Shown one piece after another: positions 1 through 9,724 of a DNA stretch of 64,000 nucleotides. The notes under the pieces were generated by a model. It was not told the origin of the DNA and made no database searches. It saw only the letters and a list, made by a program, of their open reading frames with translations. Every line of letters begins with the position of its first letter. Position 1 is the first letter of the stretch. A program made the translations under genes and the position numbers. Source of the DNA: Brevundimonas guildfordensis (GTDB taxonomy: Bacteria; Pseudomonadota; Alphaproteobacteria; Caulobacterales; Caulobacteraceae); assembly GCF_014836405.1 (NCBI RefSeq), contig NZ_JACSQU010000001.1:124001-188000 (forward strand), written 5' to 3'.

Positions 1-1406
1 ACAGCGGCTATGTCGCCGTGTCGATGGGCATCATGACCCGCATGGGCAAGGGCGCGCTGGACATGCTGGGCGCCGACGGCGTCTTCGTCCCGGCCGTTCA
101 CACGCTCGGCGCGCCGCTGGCCGAGGGCCAGGCCGACGTGCCGTGGCCCTGCAACGACGACAAGTGGATCGTCCACTTCCCCGAAACGCGCGAAATCTGG
201 TCCTATGGCTCCGGCTACGGCGGCAACGCCCTGCTGGGCAAGAAGTGCTACGCCCTGCGCATCGCCTCGATCATGGCCCGCGATGAGGGCTGGCTGGCCG
301 AGCACATGCTGATCCTCAAGCTGACCAGCCCCGAGGGCGTGTCGAAATATGTCGCCGCCGCCTTCCCGAGCGCCTGCGGCAAGACCAACCTGGCCATGCT
401 GCAGCCGGCGCTGGACGGCTGGAAGGCCGAGACGGTCGGCGACGACATCGCCTGGATGCGCTTTGGCGACGATGGCCGCCTGTACGCCGTGAACCCGGAA
501 GCGGGCTTCTTCGGCGTGGCTCCGGGCACCAGCCGCAACACCAACAAGAACGCCCTTGAGACGCTGGCCAAGGACACCGTCTTCACCAACGTCGCCCTGA
601 CCGCTGACGGCGACGTCTGGTGGGAAGGCCTGACCAAGGAAGCGCCGGAAGGCCTGACGAACTGGAAGGGCGCGGCCCATGACCCGGCCTCGGGCGAGCC
701 TGCGGCCCACCCGAACGCGCGTTTCGCCGTCTGGGCCGGCCAGTGCCCGTCCATCGCGCCTGAGTGGGAAGACCCCGCCGGCGTGCCGATCGACGCCATC
801 CTGTTCGGCGGCCGCCGCGCCTCGGCCGTGCCGCTGGTGACGGAAGCCTTCGACTGGGAGCACGGCGTCTTCCTGGGCTCGACCGTGGCCTCGGAAGGCA
901 CCGCCGCGGCGGAGAACAAGGTCGGCGAGCTGCGCCGCGATCCCTTCGCCATGCTGCCCTTCTGCGGCTACAACATGGGCGATTATTTCGGCCATTGGCT
1001 GAAGATGGGCGAGAAGACCGACGCCGCGAAGCTGCCGCGCCTGTTCTTCGTCAACTGGTTCCGCAAGAATGACGAAGGCAAGTTCGTCTGGCCGGGCTTC
1101 GGCGATAACGCCCGCGTGCTGAAGTGGATCGTCGAGCGTCTGGAAGGCCAGGCCGAGGCCGTGGACACCGCAGTTGGCCGCGTGCCGTCAAAGGCCGCGC
1201 TGGACCTGTCGGGCCTGACGCTGTCGGACGCCGATCTGAAGATCCTGCTGGACGTCGACGCCGACGTCTGGACCGAGGAAGCGGCGCTTATCCCCGCCTT
1301 CTACGAGAAGTTCGGCGATCGCCTGCCCAAGGCCCTGTGGGACCAGCACGCCGCCCTGACCAAGCGCCTGGAAGACGCGCGCGCGGCAAAGCTGGCGGCT
1401 GAATAA
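1..1406 (+). CDS. pckG: Phosphoenolpyruvate carboxykinase (GTP), 5' end outside window
   Basis: Converts oxaloacetate and GTP to phosphoenolpyruvate, GDP and CO2, the entry step of gluconeogenesis in the cytoplasm. The reading frame is already open at base 3 ([15 protein letters not shown], a conserved stretch of the family), so the true start lies upstream; about 467 of the usual ~600 residues are present. The P-loop FPSACGKTN lies near 367-395, the second metal/nucleotide motif VGDDIAW near 439-459, and [12 protein letters not shown] near 499-534. The GTP-type P-loop, with Cys in the loop, separates it from the shorter ATP-type enzyme. It ends 52 bases before a separate GTG-start gene. The GTG at 18 is an internal codon, not the start. 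Confidence 0.95.
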   Translation, partial: SGYVAVSMGIMTRMGKGALDMLGADGVFVPAVHTLGAPLAEGQADVPWPCNDDKWIVHFPETREIWSYGSGYGGNALLGKKCYALRIASIMARDEGWLAEHMLILKLTSPEGVSKYVAAAFPSACGKTNLAMLQPALDGWKAETVGDDIAWMRFGDDGRLYAVNPEAGFFGVAPGTSRNTNKNALETLAKDTVFTNVALTADGDVWWEGLTKEAPEGLTNWKGAAHDPASGEPAAHPNARFAVWAGQCPSIAPEWEDPAGVPIDAILFGGRRASAVPLVTEAFDWEHGVFLGSTVASEGTAAAENKVGELRRDPFAMLPFCGYNMGDYFGHWLKMGEKTDAAKLPRLFFVNWFRKNDEGKFVWPGFGDNARVLKWIVERLEGQAEAVDTAVGRVPSKAALDLSGLTLSDADLKILLDVDADVWTEEAALIPAFYEKFGDRLPKALWDQHAALTKRLEDARAAKLAAE

Positions 1407-1458
1407 AAGACCGCCATCGACGGTTGAAATCGGGGCGCGGGAGGTCGAAGGACATCCC

Positions 1459-2481
1459 GTGCCCCTTTCTAATTGTCCCGAACCTTCTTTCGACGTCGTG
1501 GTCATCGGCGCGGGCGTTTTGGGCCTGTGCGCGGCGGCGGAGCTGAGACGGCGCGGACGCCGCGTGGCGGTGGTCGATCCAGGCGGCGTCAACGCCTCGG
1601 CCGTGGCGGCGGGCATGATCGCGCCCGCGATGGAAAGCGCCGTCGACGACCTTTCGCCTGAAGCGGCGCTGGTTCTGCGGCGAGCGCGTGACCTGTGGCC
1701 CGACTTTGCGGCGGCGACGGGCGTGCGCCTGTATGGCGATGTGGCCGAATGGCGGGGCGGAAATGTCGGCGAACTGGCCGCGCGAATGGAGGCGCTGGGC
1801 TTCCAGCATCACTATGACGCCGCCTCGGGGCGCCTGACGACGCCGGAGGACGCCAAGGTCGATCCGCCCCAGGCCATGATCGGGCTGGCGCAGGGAGTGG
1901 CCGTGATCGCGGCGCGGGCGCTGCGTGCGTCGCGGCACGGGCAGGGCTGGCGGGTCGAGACGACGGTGGGCGCCGTGCATGCCGATCATCTGGTCCTGGC
2001 GACCGGGCCCGAGGCGGCGCTGGAGGGCTTGCCGCCGGAAGGGCAGGCGGCGGTCGCCTGCATCACCCCCATTAGAGGCCAGATCGGTCTGGTGAAGGAG
2101 AAGCTGGTCGATCACGTCGTGCGCGGACCGGGCGCCTATGTCGCGCCGATGGGCGAGGGCAGCGTGATCGGGGCGACGATGGAGCCGGGCGAGCGGTCGC
2201 TGACCCCCGACGCCGCGCGCTGCCAAGCCATGTTGGCCGCCGCATGGGAGGTGCTGGATCGGGCGCCGCGTCCCCTGACGATCGATTGGCGCGCGGGGGT
2301 GCGGGGGGCGACGCCCGACGGACTGCCGATGGCGGGGCAGGTTGCGCCGGGCCTGCATGTCGCGCTGGGGCCGCGGCGCAACGGCTGGTTGTTGGGGCCG
2401 CTGATCGCCGCCGCCGTCGCTGACGCGACAGAGGGTCGGCCCGTCGCCGAGCCGATCCTCCATCCCTCGCGGTTTCTTTAG
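1459..2481 (+). CDS. FAD-dependent amino acid oxidase of the DAO family (ThiO/glycine oxidase-like)
   Basis: Predicted flavoprotein oxidase acting on glycine or another amino acid; ThiO members supply dehydroglycine for thiazole synthesis. The N-terminal dinucleotide-binding motif GAGVLG is at residues 17-22, ending its strand with VVDPGG. The C-terminal FAD region contains [14 protein letters not shown] and [18 protein letters not shown], typical of DAO proteins. The 340 aa length fits the family. The start is GTG with purine-rich sequence (GAAGGA) a few bases upstream. No other thiamine genes are adjacent, so the substrate is not settled by context. Its stop overlaps by 4 bases the stop of the convergent tonB-like gene. 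DAO family assignment is firm, ThiO identity is inference. Confidence 0.8.
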   Translation: MPLSNCPEPSFDVVVIGAGVLGLCAAAELRRRGRRVAVVDPGGVNASAVAAGMIAPAMESAVDDLSPEAALVLRRARDLWPDFAAATGVRLYGDVAEWRGGNVGELAARMEALGFQHHYDAASGRLTTPEDAKVDPPQAMIGLAQGVAVIAARALRASRHGQGWRVETTVGAVHADHLVLATGPEAALEGLPPEGQAAVACITPIRGQIGLVKEKLVDHVVRGPGAYVAPMGEGSVIGATMEPGERSLTPDAARCQAMLAAAWEVLDRAPRPLTIDWRAGVRGATPDGLPMAGQVAPGLHVALGPRRNGWLLGPLIAAAVADATEGRPVAEPILHPSRFL

Positions 2482-3215
2482 TCCTTGGGCGGGTCGAAGC
2501 GGATCGCCATGGTGACGCGGGCGCCGTCTACAGCCTGTCCGTCCACTGTGCGCGGGCTGAGGCGGAAGTAGCGGCTCAGGCTGAGCGCCGCCCGGCCGAA
2601 GCCCTGATTGCCTGGCGTCTCGGAGGTGACCGAACAGCCGGTGAGGCTGCCGTCCACCCGCACCAGGCAGGACAGGTTCGCCACCCCGCCGACGCCGCGC
2701 GCTTCGGCTGCCGAGGGATACGCCCGCATCAACTGATCCGCCGTCGGCTTTCGCACCCAGTCCGGCTGGGTGATGACCGGCGCGGACTTGGGCGGTTCGG
2801 GCGTGACCGCCGTTCCGGTCGAGGGCTCGGCCGCAGGCGCGGTGATGTTGATGGCTGGCCCGGGGTCATGGCTGACGACCGGTGCGATCGGAACCTCCAG
2901 AGGCGCGACATCGCTGGGCGTGACCTGCGTCGGCCGATGGATCGGCGGCGTCGGTGCTGGCGAGGCCTGGGGCGGCGTCTCAGGTTTAGGCAAGGGTGGA
3001 CGGATCAGATCGACGATGGTGGGGGGCGGCTCCGTCGGTGCTGGCGGCGCTTCGGCCAGTTCGAACCGCTGCTGATACAGCCAGACCCCCGCGCCGACGT
3101 GGACCAGAGCCGAGGCTGCGATCATCGCCCACATCAAAGGGGACAGCGGTTTCCGGCGTTGTTGGAAGTCAAGGGGGCTGACCACGCCGTGGCCCCCGGC
3201 GATACGCATCATCAT
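2478..3215 (-). CDS. tonB: TonB family energy transducer
   Basis: Predicted to couple the inner-membrane proton gradient to TonB-dependent outer-membrane receptors. Architecture is classic: a short cytoplasmic N-terminus, one membrane segment at about residues 28-47 ([19 protein letters not shown]), a long Pro-rich periplasmic spacer (about 55-150) and a C-terminal TonB domain (about 155-245) with [19 protein letters not shown] and [17 protein letters not shown]. Three Met codons begin the frame, so the exact start is ambiguous by up to two codons. No exbB/exbD genes adjoin it here. It is divergent from the SLT gene across a 150-base gap, where promoters for both must lie. Confidence 0.88.
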   Translation of the reverse strand: MMMRIAGGHGVVSPLDFQQRRKPLSPLMWAMIAASALVHVGAGVWLYQQRFELAEAPPAPTEPPPTIVDLIRPPLPKPETPPQASPAPTPPIHRPTQVTPSDVAPLEVPIAPVVSHDPGPAINITAPAAEPSTGTAVTPEPPKSAPVITQPDWVRKPTADQLMRAYPSAAEARGVGGVANLSCLVRVDGSLTGCSVTSETPGNQGFGRAALSLSRYFRLSPRTVDGQAVDGARVTMAIRFDPPKD

Positions 3216-3365
3216 GACTTACGCGCCTCCTGTCGCGGGCCCTCCCCAGCGCCCCACGGAACGAAGTTCGCGCTCGGCTTGCGGCCTTATTGTGGCGCTT
3301 CAAATTGTTAACGACGGCGCTGTCGCGTTAAGGTTTGGTTTACCTAGGTTAGCGACCGTTCACAC

Positions 3366-4163
3366 ATGACCGTGAAAGCGATTCCATCATCCGGCGGCGT
3401 GGAGGCGGCCATTCGGCGCGCCTCGACCTCGACCGGCGTGGACTTCGACTTTCTGATGAAGACCGCGCGCCGTGAAAGCGCGATGAATCCCAACGCGCGG
3501 GCGCCGACGTCTTCGGCCTCGGGCCTGTTCCAGTTCATCGAGCAGACCTGGCTGGGCACGGTGAAGCGGCATGGCGCAAAGCACGGCTATGGCCAGTACG
3601 CCGACCTGATCTATCAAGGCGGCGACGGGCGCTGGCAGGTGAGGGGCTCGGCCCGTAATGTGGTGCTGGACCTGCGCTTCGACCCCCAGGCGGCCTCGAC
3701 CATGGCGGGCGAACTGACCGCCTCCAACGCCGCCTATCTGCGCGGCCGCACTGGGCGCGAGCCGAACGGGGGCGAGCTTTACGCTGCGCATTTCCTCGGC
3801 CCGGCGGGCGCGGCCAAGCTGATGGAGGCTATGCAGTCTCGTCCTCAAGCCAGTGCGGCGGCCCTGTTCCCCGAAGCGGCTTCAGCCAACCGCTCGATCT
3901 TTTATCGCAACGGTCGCTCCGTATCGGTGGCCGAGGTGCACGCCAATCTGCAGCGTACCGCGGGGGAGGCGGCGCCCGCCGCGGGTGTGGGCGCCGTCAA
4001 GGCCGGGCCTGAACTGGGCGACAAGGAGCGCGCCCTGGCTGCGCGCCTCGATCGGTTGAAGCAGGACCAAAGCCTGCTGGCCTTGCTCTTGGGCCAGGAC
4101 GGCCAGGGCGCGGGCGGCGGCTTCGGCGGCGCCTATGGGCCACCGCCAGACCGGGCCGGCTGA
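3366..4163 (+). CDS. Transglycosylase SLT-domain protein
   Basis: Predicted peptidoglycan lytic transglycosylase or wall-binding relative. The lysozyme-like SLT domain occupies about residues 12-100: the catalytic Glu is in ARRESAMNP (about residue 37) and is followed by the typical SASGLFQFIEQTW segment. A second conserved block is GRTGREPNGGELYAAHFLGPAGA. The C-terminal ~80 residues are Ala/Gly/Pro-rich and end GGGFGGAYGPPPDRAG, probably disordered. No signal peptide is evident, so export (for example with a flagellar or other type III apparatus) is an open question. It is followed by a DUF2336 gene on the same strand. Confidence 0.8.
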   Translation: MTVKAIPSSGGVEAAIRRASTSTGVDFDFLMKTARRESAMNPNARAPTSSASGLFQFIEQTWLGTVKRHGAKHGYGQYADLIYQGGDGRWQVRGSARNVVLDLRFDPQAASTMAGELTASNAAYLRGRTGREPNGGELYAAHFLGPAGAAKLMEAMQSRPQASAAALFPEAASANRSIFYRNGRSVSVAEVHANLQRTAGEAAPAAGVGAVKAGPELGDKERALAARLDRLKQDQSLLALLLGQDGQGAGGGFGGAYGPPPDRAG

Positions 4164-4185
4164 AAACCTGCGTTCGCTTTTATTC

Positions 4186-4200
4186 CTAACGCGGCTTTAA
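4186..4200. promoter_or_regulatory. Possible CtrA site (CTAA-N7-TTAA)
   Basis: The 15 bases match the Caulobacter CtrA consensus TTAA-N7-TTAA with one mismatch. It sits about 50 bases upstream of the DUF2336 gene at 4253. Such near matches arise by chance, so this is only a candidate. Confidence 0.25.
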
Positions 4201-4252
4201 CTATGTAACGCTACGGGTGACGATTGATTCTTCGCCGCCCTGAGCTTCATCC

Positions 4253-5392
4253 ATGACCGCCTACCGGGCCCGCCTGACGGAAAGCGACATCCGGCGTCTG
4301 ATCAAGTCCGACGTCGAGGACGAGCGGGCGGCGGCGGCGCACAAGCTTTTGCGCAGCATCGACCGCATGACGCTGGACGAGGTCGAACGGGCGGCGGCGC
4401 AGAAGATTCTGACTGTGCTGGCGGTGGACGCTGCTGAACTGGTGCGCCGCGCCCTGGCCGTGACGCTCAAGGCGTCAATCCTGATGCCGCGCGATGTGGC
4501 GCGCCGCCTCGCGGCCGATGTCGACAGCGTAGCACTGCCGGTCATCAACTGTTCGCCCGTCTTTTCCGACGACGACCTGATCGAGATCGTCCGCGCCGGG
4601 TGCGCGCTGCGTCAGGCCGCCGTGGCCTCCCGTCCGCAGGTGCCGCGCGATGTGGCGACGGTCCTGGCCGCCGAGGGGCGGCAGGAGGCGGTGCTGGCCC
4701 TGGCGGCCAACGACAACGCCGACCTGTCCGAGGAAGCGCTGGGCGTGGTGGTCGATCGTTTTGGCCATGCGCCCGATGTCGTGTCGGCTCTGGCCTATCG
4801 TCAGGTTCTGCCTCTGTCGGTCACCGAGCGCCTGGTGGCGCTGACTGCCGATGCTGCGCGTGAGCATCTGATCACACGGCACGCTCTGGCGCCCGAGACC
4901 GCCATTCGGTTCGCCGACTTCGCCCGCGAACGGGCCACCGTAGACCTGATCGACCAGTCGCGAACGACGACGGACCTGCCGGCCTTCGTCTCGCGCCTCT
5001 ACGCCCGGAAGGCGTTGACGCCGTCGCTGCTGCTGCGAGCCTTGGCGCGCGGGCAGATAGGGTTGTTGGAGCATGCCCTGGCCGAACTGGCGGGGACGCC
5101 GCATCATCGCGCCTGGCTCATGGTGCACGACGCCGGACCGCTGGGGTTTAAGGCGCTCTATGATCGCGCCGGGATGCCGCCGCGCCTGTTCCAGGCATTC
5201 CGCGCGGGCGTTGACACCTGGCGCGCGCTTCAAGCGGAGGGCGGCGACACCTCGGCCGAGCGCTTCCGCCAACGGATGCTGGAGCGCTTCCTCAGCCAGC
5301 GCCCAGACGCCGCTCGCGACGATCTGGCCTATTTGATGGAGCGTCTCGACCGGCCAGCGATCCAGACGCTTGAGGCCGCAGGCGCGGCATAG
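4253..5392 (+). CDS. DUF2336 family alpha-helical repeat protein (copy A)
   Basis: Function unknown. The 379 aa protein is all-helical in appearance, with HEAT-like repeating segments in the N-terminal ~230 residues such as LTESDIRRLIKSDVEDERAAA and VDAAELVRRALAVTLKAS, each resembling the 'ageing' repeats of DUF2336 proteins. It has no signal peptide or membrane segment, so it is expected to be cytoplasmic. A paralogue of similar size lies on the opposite strand at 6787-7902, with an Hpt protein and NAD kinase between them. DUF2336 proteins are common in Caulobacterales and Rhodospirillales. A role as a protein-interaction scaffold is inference. Confidence 0.8.
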   Translation: MTAYRARLTESDIRRLIKSDVEDERAAAAHKLLRSIDRMTLDEVERAAAQKILTVLAVDAAELVRRALAVTLKASILMPRDVARRLAADVDSVALPVINCSPVFSDDDLIEIVRAGCALRQAAVASRPQVPRDVATVLAAEGRQEAVLALAANDNADLSEEALGVVVDRFGHAPDVVSALAYRQVLPLSVTERLVALTADAAREHLITRHALAPETAIRFADFARERATVDLIDQSRTTTDLPAFVSRLYARKALTPSLLLRALARGQIGLLEHALAELAGTPHHRAWLMVHDAGPLGFKALYDRAGMPPRLFQAFRAGVDTWRALQAEGGDTSAERFRQRMLERFLSQRPDAARDDLAYLMERLDRPAIQTLEAAGAA

Positions 5393-5438
5393 AAAAGGAC
5401 GCCCGTCAGAGCGCCCTCATCGGCGCCAGATTTGCACC

Positions 5439-5915
5439 TCAGCCGAGATGCTCGGCCACGCGGGCTTCCAACGCCTCGGCCAGGTCTCGCCCCACCGGGT
5501 GTTCGTCGGTCTGAATCTCGTCGCGGACCACAGCCTTGATGGCGTCGACATGGGCGTCGACCAGGGGCAGGGGCGCCTGCATCCGCTTGTCGGCGTCGTC
5601 CAGAATCCGGCACAGCGAACCGGCGATGCGCGTCACCAGCGGATACTGGTAGGTCGTGCCCAGCCCCTTCAGGTCGTGGGCGCGGAAATAAAGGGCCTCG
5701 GCCGTTTCGGCGCTGTACCCCTTGGCCCGGATGTCGGCCTGCGCCTGGTCCAGCTTAGCCATTTCGTCCTGCAGCCACTGGCCGAACTGGGCCGACATGG
5801 CCTTCAGCGCTTCTTCCGCCTTGGCGATGGCGTTGGCGTCGATACCGCCGAACCCGCCGCCGACCTTGGCGCGCAAAGCGTTCGGGGGGCGAAACACGTT
5901 GGACGAATTGCTCAC
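5439..5915 (-). CDS. Hpt (histidine phosphotransfer) domain protein
   Basis: Predicted phosphorelay intermediate. The core motif RAHDLKGLGTT places the phosphorylatable His at about residue 80, followed by a helix (LVTRIAGSLCRILDDAD) typical of four-helix Hpt bundles. The N-terminal ~25 residues (SNSSNVFRPPNALRAKVGGG) look disordered. At 158 aa it is a stand-alone Hpt with no kinase or receiver domain. It could serve chemotaxis-like or cell-cycle relays; the cognate kinase is not in this window, although DivK and PleD receivers occur 20 kb away. Start ATG at 5913-5915 is preceded on the minus strand by a good AGGAG. Confidence 0.85.
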   Translation of the reverse strand: MSNSSNVFRPPNALRAKVGGGFGGIDANAIAKAEEALKAMSAQFGQWLQDEMAKLDQAQADIRAKGYSAETAEALYFRAHDLKGLGTTYQYPLVTRIAGSLCRILDDADKRMQAPLPLVDAHVDAIKAVVRDEIQTDEHPVGRDLAEALEARVAEHLG

Positions 5916-5975
5916 GGGAGGACTCCTGAACTGTAAAATGCAGTTTGAAGGCAGAGTTCTAAGAAACCGTGACGT

Positions 5976-6755
5976 TCAGGAAGCGAACTGTTCGGACATG
6001 ACGCGCTCTTCGTAGGAGCGGCCAGCGTCGAAAAGCATCGTGAGCCCTATATCGCGTCGCTCGCGCACATCCACGCGGGTGACGCGTCGTACCTCGAAGT
6101 TGTCAGCCGTGGCGCTGACGGGGCGCTTGTCGGCTTCGAGCACCTCGAAGCGCACGCGCGCGGTGTGGGACAGCAACGCTCCGCGCCAGCGCCGGGGCCG
6201 GAAAGCGCTGATCGGCGTGAGCGCCAGGCTGGGCGCATCCAGAGGAATGATCGGCCCGTGCGCTGACAAGTTGTAGGCGGTGGACCCCGCCGGGGTCGCC
6301 ACCAAGCAGCCGTCGCAGATCAGTTCCTCAAGCCGCACCCTGTCGTTGATGCTGATGCGCAGCTTGGCGCTCTGGCGCGTCTGGCGCAGCAGGGAGACCT
6401 CGTTGATCGCCAGTCCGCTGTGCACCTGGCCGCTCTCGGTCCACGCGTCCATCTGCAGGGGATGCAGCACGGTCCGGTCGGCCTGTATCAAGCGATCCAG
6501 CAGGTCGTCTTCCTCATAGTCGTTCATAAGGAAGCCCACCGAGCCGCGGTTCATTCCGTAGACCGGCGTCTGCAGTTGCAGATTGTTGTGGAGGGTTTCC
6601 AGCATGAAGCCGTCGCCGCCCAGGGCCACGATGACCTCGGCCTCGGCGATGGGGACAGAGCCATAGCGCTCGCTCAGCCGTCGGCGCGCGTCCTCGGCTT
6701 CTGGCCGGTCGCTGGCGAGGAAGGTGACGGCGGTGGGGCGAAAAGGCTGGCTCAC
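5976..6755 (-). CDS. nadK: NAD kinase
   Basis: Phosphorylates NAD to NADP using ATP in the cytoplasm. The family signature GGDGFML is in the segment [18 protein letters not shown], followed by [12 protein letters not shown] and the conserved [21 protein letters not shown], which holds the NAD-binding and catalytic residues. Length (~259 aa) is normal for alphaproteobacterial NadK. I chose the GTG at 6753-6755; a TTG four codons upstream (6765-6767) is the alternative. The C-terminus ends RVMSEQFAS. It is downstream of and on the same strand as the second DUF2336 gene, 31 bases away, so the two may be co-transcribed. Confidence 0.93.
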   Translation of the reverse strand: MSQPFRPTAVTFLASDRPEAEDARRRLSERYGSVPIAEAEVIVALGGDGFMLETLHNNLQLQTPVYGMNRGSVGFLMNDYEEDDLLDRLIQADRTVLHPLQMDAWTESGQVHSGLAINEVSLLRQTRQSAKLRISINDRVRLEELICDGCLVATPAGSTAYNLSAHGPIIPLDAPSLALTPISAFRPRRWRGALLSHTARVRFEVLEADKRPVSATADNFEVRRVTRVDVRERRDIGLTMLFDAGRSYEERVMSEQFAS

Positions 6756-6786
6756 GAATCTACGCAAGCGGAGCCGGGGCCGCCTG

Positions 6787-7902
6787 TCAAACGGGACGGC
6801 CGTCGTCGGGCGCCATCAGCAGCTGAAATTCGTAGGCGGCCTGCGACGCCGAACGCTCGGCCAGGCGCCAGTCGGCGCCATCTGGATCGCGCGGGAAGCC
6901 GTGGTTCATGCGCCGGACCTCGCTCAGGACGGCCGGAAAGGCCGCGCGATCCAGGCCCGCGGCGGTGCAGGCGAGAAACAGCGGGCGGGCTGTGTCGGCC
7001 TTTAGCGCTCGGCGGACTTGATCCAGATCGAGCCGCGCCAGCCGGCTCAACGCGTGGATGAAGACCTCCAGTCGGTCCTCTCGCAGGGCGCGGATCAAGG
7101 TGGCGGGGCGTAGTTGGTCTGAAGCCTGGAGTTTGGCGGTGAGGCGGGCGGCCGCCACGTCGGCCGGCGCCGCCTGCTGCGCGGCGGCGCGGGCCGCCCG
7201 CTCCAGCCGGGTCGGATCGAGGGTGAAGCGCTCCATGATGGCCTGACGCAACGCCTCGCCCACCCACTGATACAAGCGCGCGCCAAGTTCAGGCGTCATC
7301 TGAGGGTGGCGGGCCAGTGGCGCGCGCAATGCGGCCAACTCCCGCGAGCGGCTCACCAGACGGCTCATGCACTCGCCATCGAGCGCGGCCGTCCGGTTTG
7401 ACGCCAGGGCGGTCATCACCGTGGGATCGTCCGCCTCTAGGATTGCGCGGGCGACGGCGACGCCGAGCCCGGGTCTCAGCGCGACCTGTACGCGGTGGTC
7501 CAGCGACGTTTCGGCCAGGAGCCGCAACAGGTCGCCATCCTGCAACAGGGGGCTGGCGGCGATCACGGGACGAGCGATGTCTATGGCGTCGGTCGCCAGC
7601 ATCTGCACCAGGGCGACGGGCGCCCAGTCGGCGTCCGCCAGCCGTTCGGCGAGCGCTTGGCGGATATCCGCCGCAACCACGTGGACAAGGGCGATGAAGG
7701 CGTCGCCAAGCGCCTGAGGCGCGCCATTTCGGCCGCCGGTCGAGCGATAGAGATCCGCCACGCCTTTCAACAGGCCGTGCTGGCGCTCCGGCGGCTGACC
7801 CTTGGCCAGATCGACAAGTTGATCGAGGCTGTCCACCGGCAGGGGCCCAGACGCTGCTTCTCGCGTCTCCGTTTCGTTGCGCGTCTCACTGCGGAATTCC
7901 AC
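6787..7902 (-). CDS. DUF2336 family alpha-helical repeat protein (copy B)
   Basis: Paralogue of the protein at 4253-5392, function unknown. Helical repeats are visible, e.g. [40 protein letters not shown] and [20 protein letters not shown]; the same order of segments occurs in copy A. The frame is open for 300 codons upstream of any sensible start, but the region before ~7930 is covered by the aldolase gene on the other strand. GTG at 7900-7902 with GAGGG just upstream gives 371 aa, close to copy A; TTG at 7930-7932 is the alternative. nadK follows 31 bases after its stop on the same strand. Confidence 0.75.
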   Translation of the reverse strand: MEFRSETRNETETREAASGPLPVDSLDQLVDLAKGQPPERQHGLLKGVADLYRSTGGRNGAPQALGDAFIALVHVVAADIRQALAERLADADWAPVALVQMLATDAIDIARPVIAASPLLQDGDLLRLLAETSLDHRVQVALRPGLGVAVARAILEADDPTVMTALASNRTAALDGECMSRLVSRSRELAALRAPLARHPQMTPELGARLYQWVGEALRQAIMERFTLDPTRLERAARAAAQQAAPADVAAARLTAKLQASDQLRPATLIRALREDRLEVFIHALSRLARLDLDQVRRALKADTARPLFLACTAAGLDRAAFPAVLSEVRRMNHGFPRDPDGADWRLAERSASQAAYEFQLLMAPDDGRPV

Positions 7903-8061
7903 GTCGCCCTCGCGGAAGAGTTGCCTGCCCAAAGCGAGGGCACCTTCGCAGTGGGGCTGTGAAAACAGGGTTAACGAAGTCTTGGAAAGGCGCTGCCCGA
8001 CGACTTGACGCCGACGCCGGTCAGGGAGACGCTCATCTAAACGCTGATCAGGGGAGTGGTC

Positions 8062-8832
8062 ATGGCGGAGGGGACAAGCGGGGCGCCCTCGTTGCGGGGG
8101 CAGGTCTCGGAAGACGAATGGCGCACCCGCGTCGAGCTGGCGGCCCTGTATCGGCTGGTGGCGCTGCACGGGTGGGACGACATGATCTTCACCCACATCT
8201 CGGCTCGTGTTCCAGGACCGGAAACGCACTTTCTGATCAACCCCTACGGTTGGTATTTCGACGAGATTACAGCGTCTTCTTTGGTGAAGGTCGATCTGGA
8301 CGGCAATATCGTTCAAGAGACGAACAGCTTCATCAATCCGGCCGGCTTCACCATTCATTCCGCTGTCCACGCGGCGCGCGAAGACGCACACTTCGTCATC
8401 CATCTGCACACGGTGAACGGCGTCGGAGTGGCGGCGCAGAAGGACGGCCTGCTGCCGATCAGCCAGAACGCCTGCCTGCTGCAGCATCAGGTCGCCTATC
8501 ACGGGTATGAAGGCCTGGCCTTGAACCATGATGAGCGCGAGCGGCTGGTCGCTGATCTGGGCGACAAGTCGCTGATGCTGCTGCGCAATCACGGCACCAT
8601 GGCGGTCGGCCACACGGCGGCTCAGGCCTGGGTCGGCATCTTCTTTTTGGAGCGCGCCTGCGCCCAGCAGGTCGCCGCCCTGTCGGCAGGGCGCGACAAC
8701 GTTCTGATCGCGCCCGATGCCGCTCAGGCGGAGACCAAGGAACAGGGACGCGGCATCGGCTTTGTGTCCGCTCTCGCCTGGCCTGGCGCCTTGCGACAAC
8801 TCCAGCGAAGATCGCCCGGCTACGACGCGTGA
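8062..8832 (+). CDS. Class II aldolase/adducin family protein
   Basis: Zinc-dependent aldolase-fold protein; the substrate cannot be read from sequence. Family features are the N-terminal helix LAALYRLVALHGWDDMIFTH, the zinc-binding pair in VIHLHTVNG, a further His in LLRNHGTMAVG, and the segment FINPAGFTIHSAVHAAR. The 256 aa length fits members annotated as adducin-like or methylthioribulose-phosphate dehydratase relatives. The ATG at 8062 is preferred because GGGGAG lies five bases upstream; a GTG at 8056 overlaps that site. The stop overlaps the GTG start of the next gene by 4 bases, implying translational coupling with a beta-barrel protein. Confidence 0.88.
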   Translation: MAEGTSGAPSLRGQVSEDEWRTRVELAALYRLVALHGWDDMIFTHISARVPGPETHFLINPYGWYFDEITASSLVKVDLDGNIVQETNSFINPAGFTIHSAVHAAREDAHFVIHLHTVNGVGVAAQKDGLLPISQNACLLQHQVAYHGYEGLALNHDERERLVADLGDKSLMLLRNHGTMAVGHTAAQAWVGIFFLERACAQQVAALSAGRDNVLIAPDAAQAETKEQGRGIGFVSALAWPGALRQLQRRSPGYDA

Positions 8833-9614
8833 GGCCGCTGGGGGGCGGTCTGCAGGACGCGGTCGGCCTTGTCGCTGGGCTGATCGTGCTGGCGGTCGGC
8901 TATCCCGCGTGCGCGGGCGCCTGGAACCTGCCCAAGGGCGAGGGGCAGGCGATCGTGAAATACGAGGCCATGCGCGCCGATGAGGCCTTTTCGCCGGATG
9001 GCGACCGCGCAGCCTTGTCGCACGACCGCCTTGACCGCGCGCTTTCGGTCTTCGTCGAATACGGGTTGGACGACCGCCTGACGTTGCAGATGAAGGGCGA
9101 ATGGCAAGAGGGGCGCGACGCCTTCGTGGATTTTCAAGGGCGGGGGCCGCTTGAGATCGGCGTGCGGTGGCAGGCCTTTCGCGATGCGCGCCACGTCGCC
9201 GCCCTCTACCTCGGCTACGCCCATGGGGGCGAGGGGCGCAACGCCGGCTATGCGCCCCCAGGCGCCGGTGACCACGATTGGGAAGCGCGCGTAATGGCTG
9301 GCCGGAGCGTGGGCGTCGACGGGCAGGGCGGGTTCATCGAGGCTCAGGCAGCCCGTCGGTGGCGTGCCGGACTGCCAGATGAGACCCGCCTCGACCTGAC
9401 GGCGGGAGCACGTGTGGCCCCCAACTGGACGCTGCTGGCCCAGGCCTATGCGGGGGCGGCGGACGAGGGCGGAGCGCGCTGGCTGTCGCTGGAAACCTCG
9501 GCCGTGAGGCGAGTCGGCGACTGGAGCTTGCAGGCCGGTTGGCGCACGGCGGTTGCAGGCCGTGAAACTCCTGCGGGGCAAGGCCCCGTAATCGGAATCT
9601 GGCGGCGCTTTTAA
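8829..9614 (+). CDS. Predicted outer-membrane beta-barrel protein, function unknown
   Basis: No family recognised with confidence. An N-terminal hydrophobic stretch (AVGLVAGLIVLAVGYPACAG) ending in a plausible signal-peptidase site (ACAGAW) indicates export. The mature part is built of alternating amphipathic strands with many aromatic residues (e.g. LSVFVEYGLDDRLTLQMKGEW, AALYLGYAHGG, SLQAGWRTAV) and ends IGIWRRF, with the terminal Phe typical of BAM substrates. The start is GTG overlapping the aldolase stop by 4 bases. The repeated R/K and D/E alternation with Gly-turns fits an ~10-12 strand barrel. Function of the pairing with the aldolase is unknown. Confidence 0.6.
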   Translation: MRPLGGGLQDAVGLVAGLIVLAVGYPACAGAWNLPKGEGQAIVKYEAMRADEAFSPDGDRAALSHDRLDRALSVFVEYGLDDRLTLQMKGEWQEGRDAFVDFQGRGPLEIGVRWQAFRDARHVAALYLGYAHGGEGRNAGYAPPGAGDHDWEARVMAGRSVGVDGQGGFIEAQAARRWRAGLPDETRLDLTAGARVAPNWTLLAQAYAGAADEGGARWLSLETSAVRRVGDWSLQAGWRTAVAGRETPAGQGPVIGIWRRF

Positions 9615-9620
9615 AGCAGA

Positions 9621-9635
9621 TTTCCGCGACGGAAA
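9621..9635. promoter_or_regulatory. 15-bp palindrome upstream of the RND efflux operon
   Basis: TTTCCG-CGA-CGGAAA is a perfect 6-bp inverted repeat with a 3-base centre, located 7 bases after the beta-barrel gene and ~90 bases before the efflux adaptor start. A second, imperfect dyad (CGTTA-N6-TAACG) follows at 9659-9674. Either may be an operator for the efflux operon or a hairpin ending the upstream transcript; there is no T-run, which argues against a terminator. Confidence 0.4.
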
Positions 9636-9724
9636 CGGAGAGCAGGCTCGTTACAGATACGTTATTTGCGTAACGGCGACGACCCGTTAAGCGGTAGCGC
9701 TTCTTGTCGGGGAGACTGCGTCGC

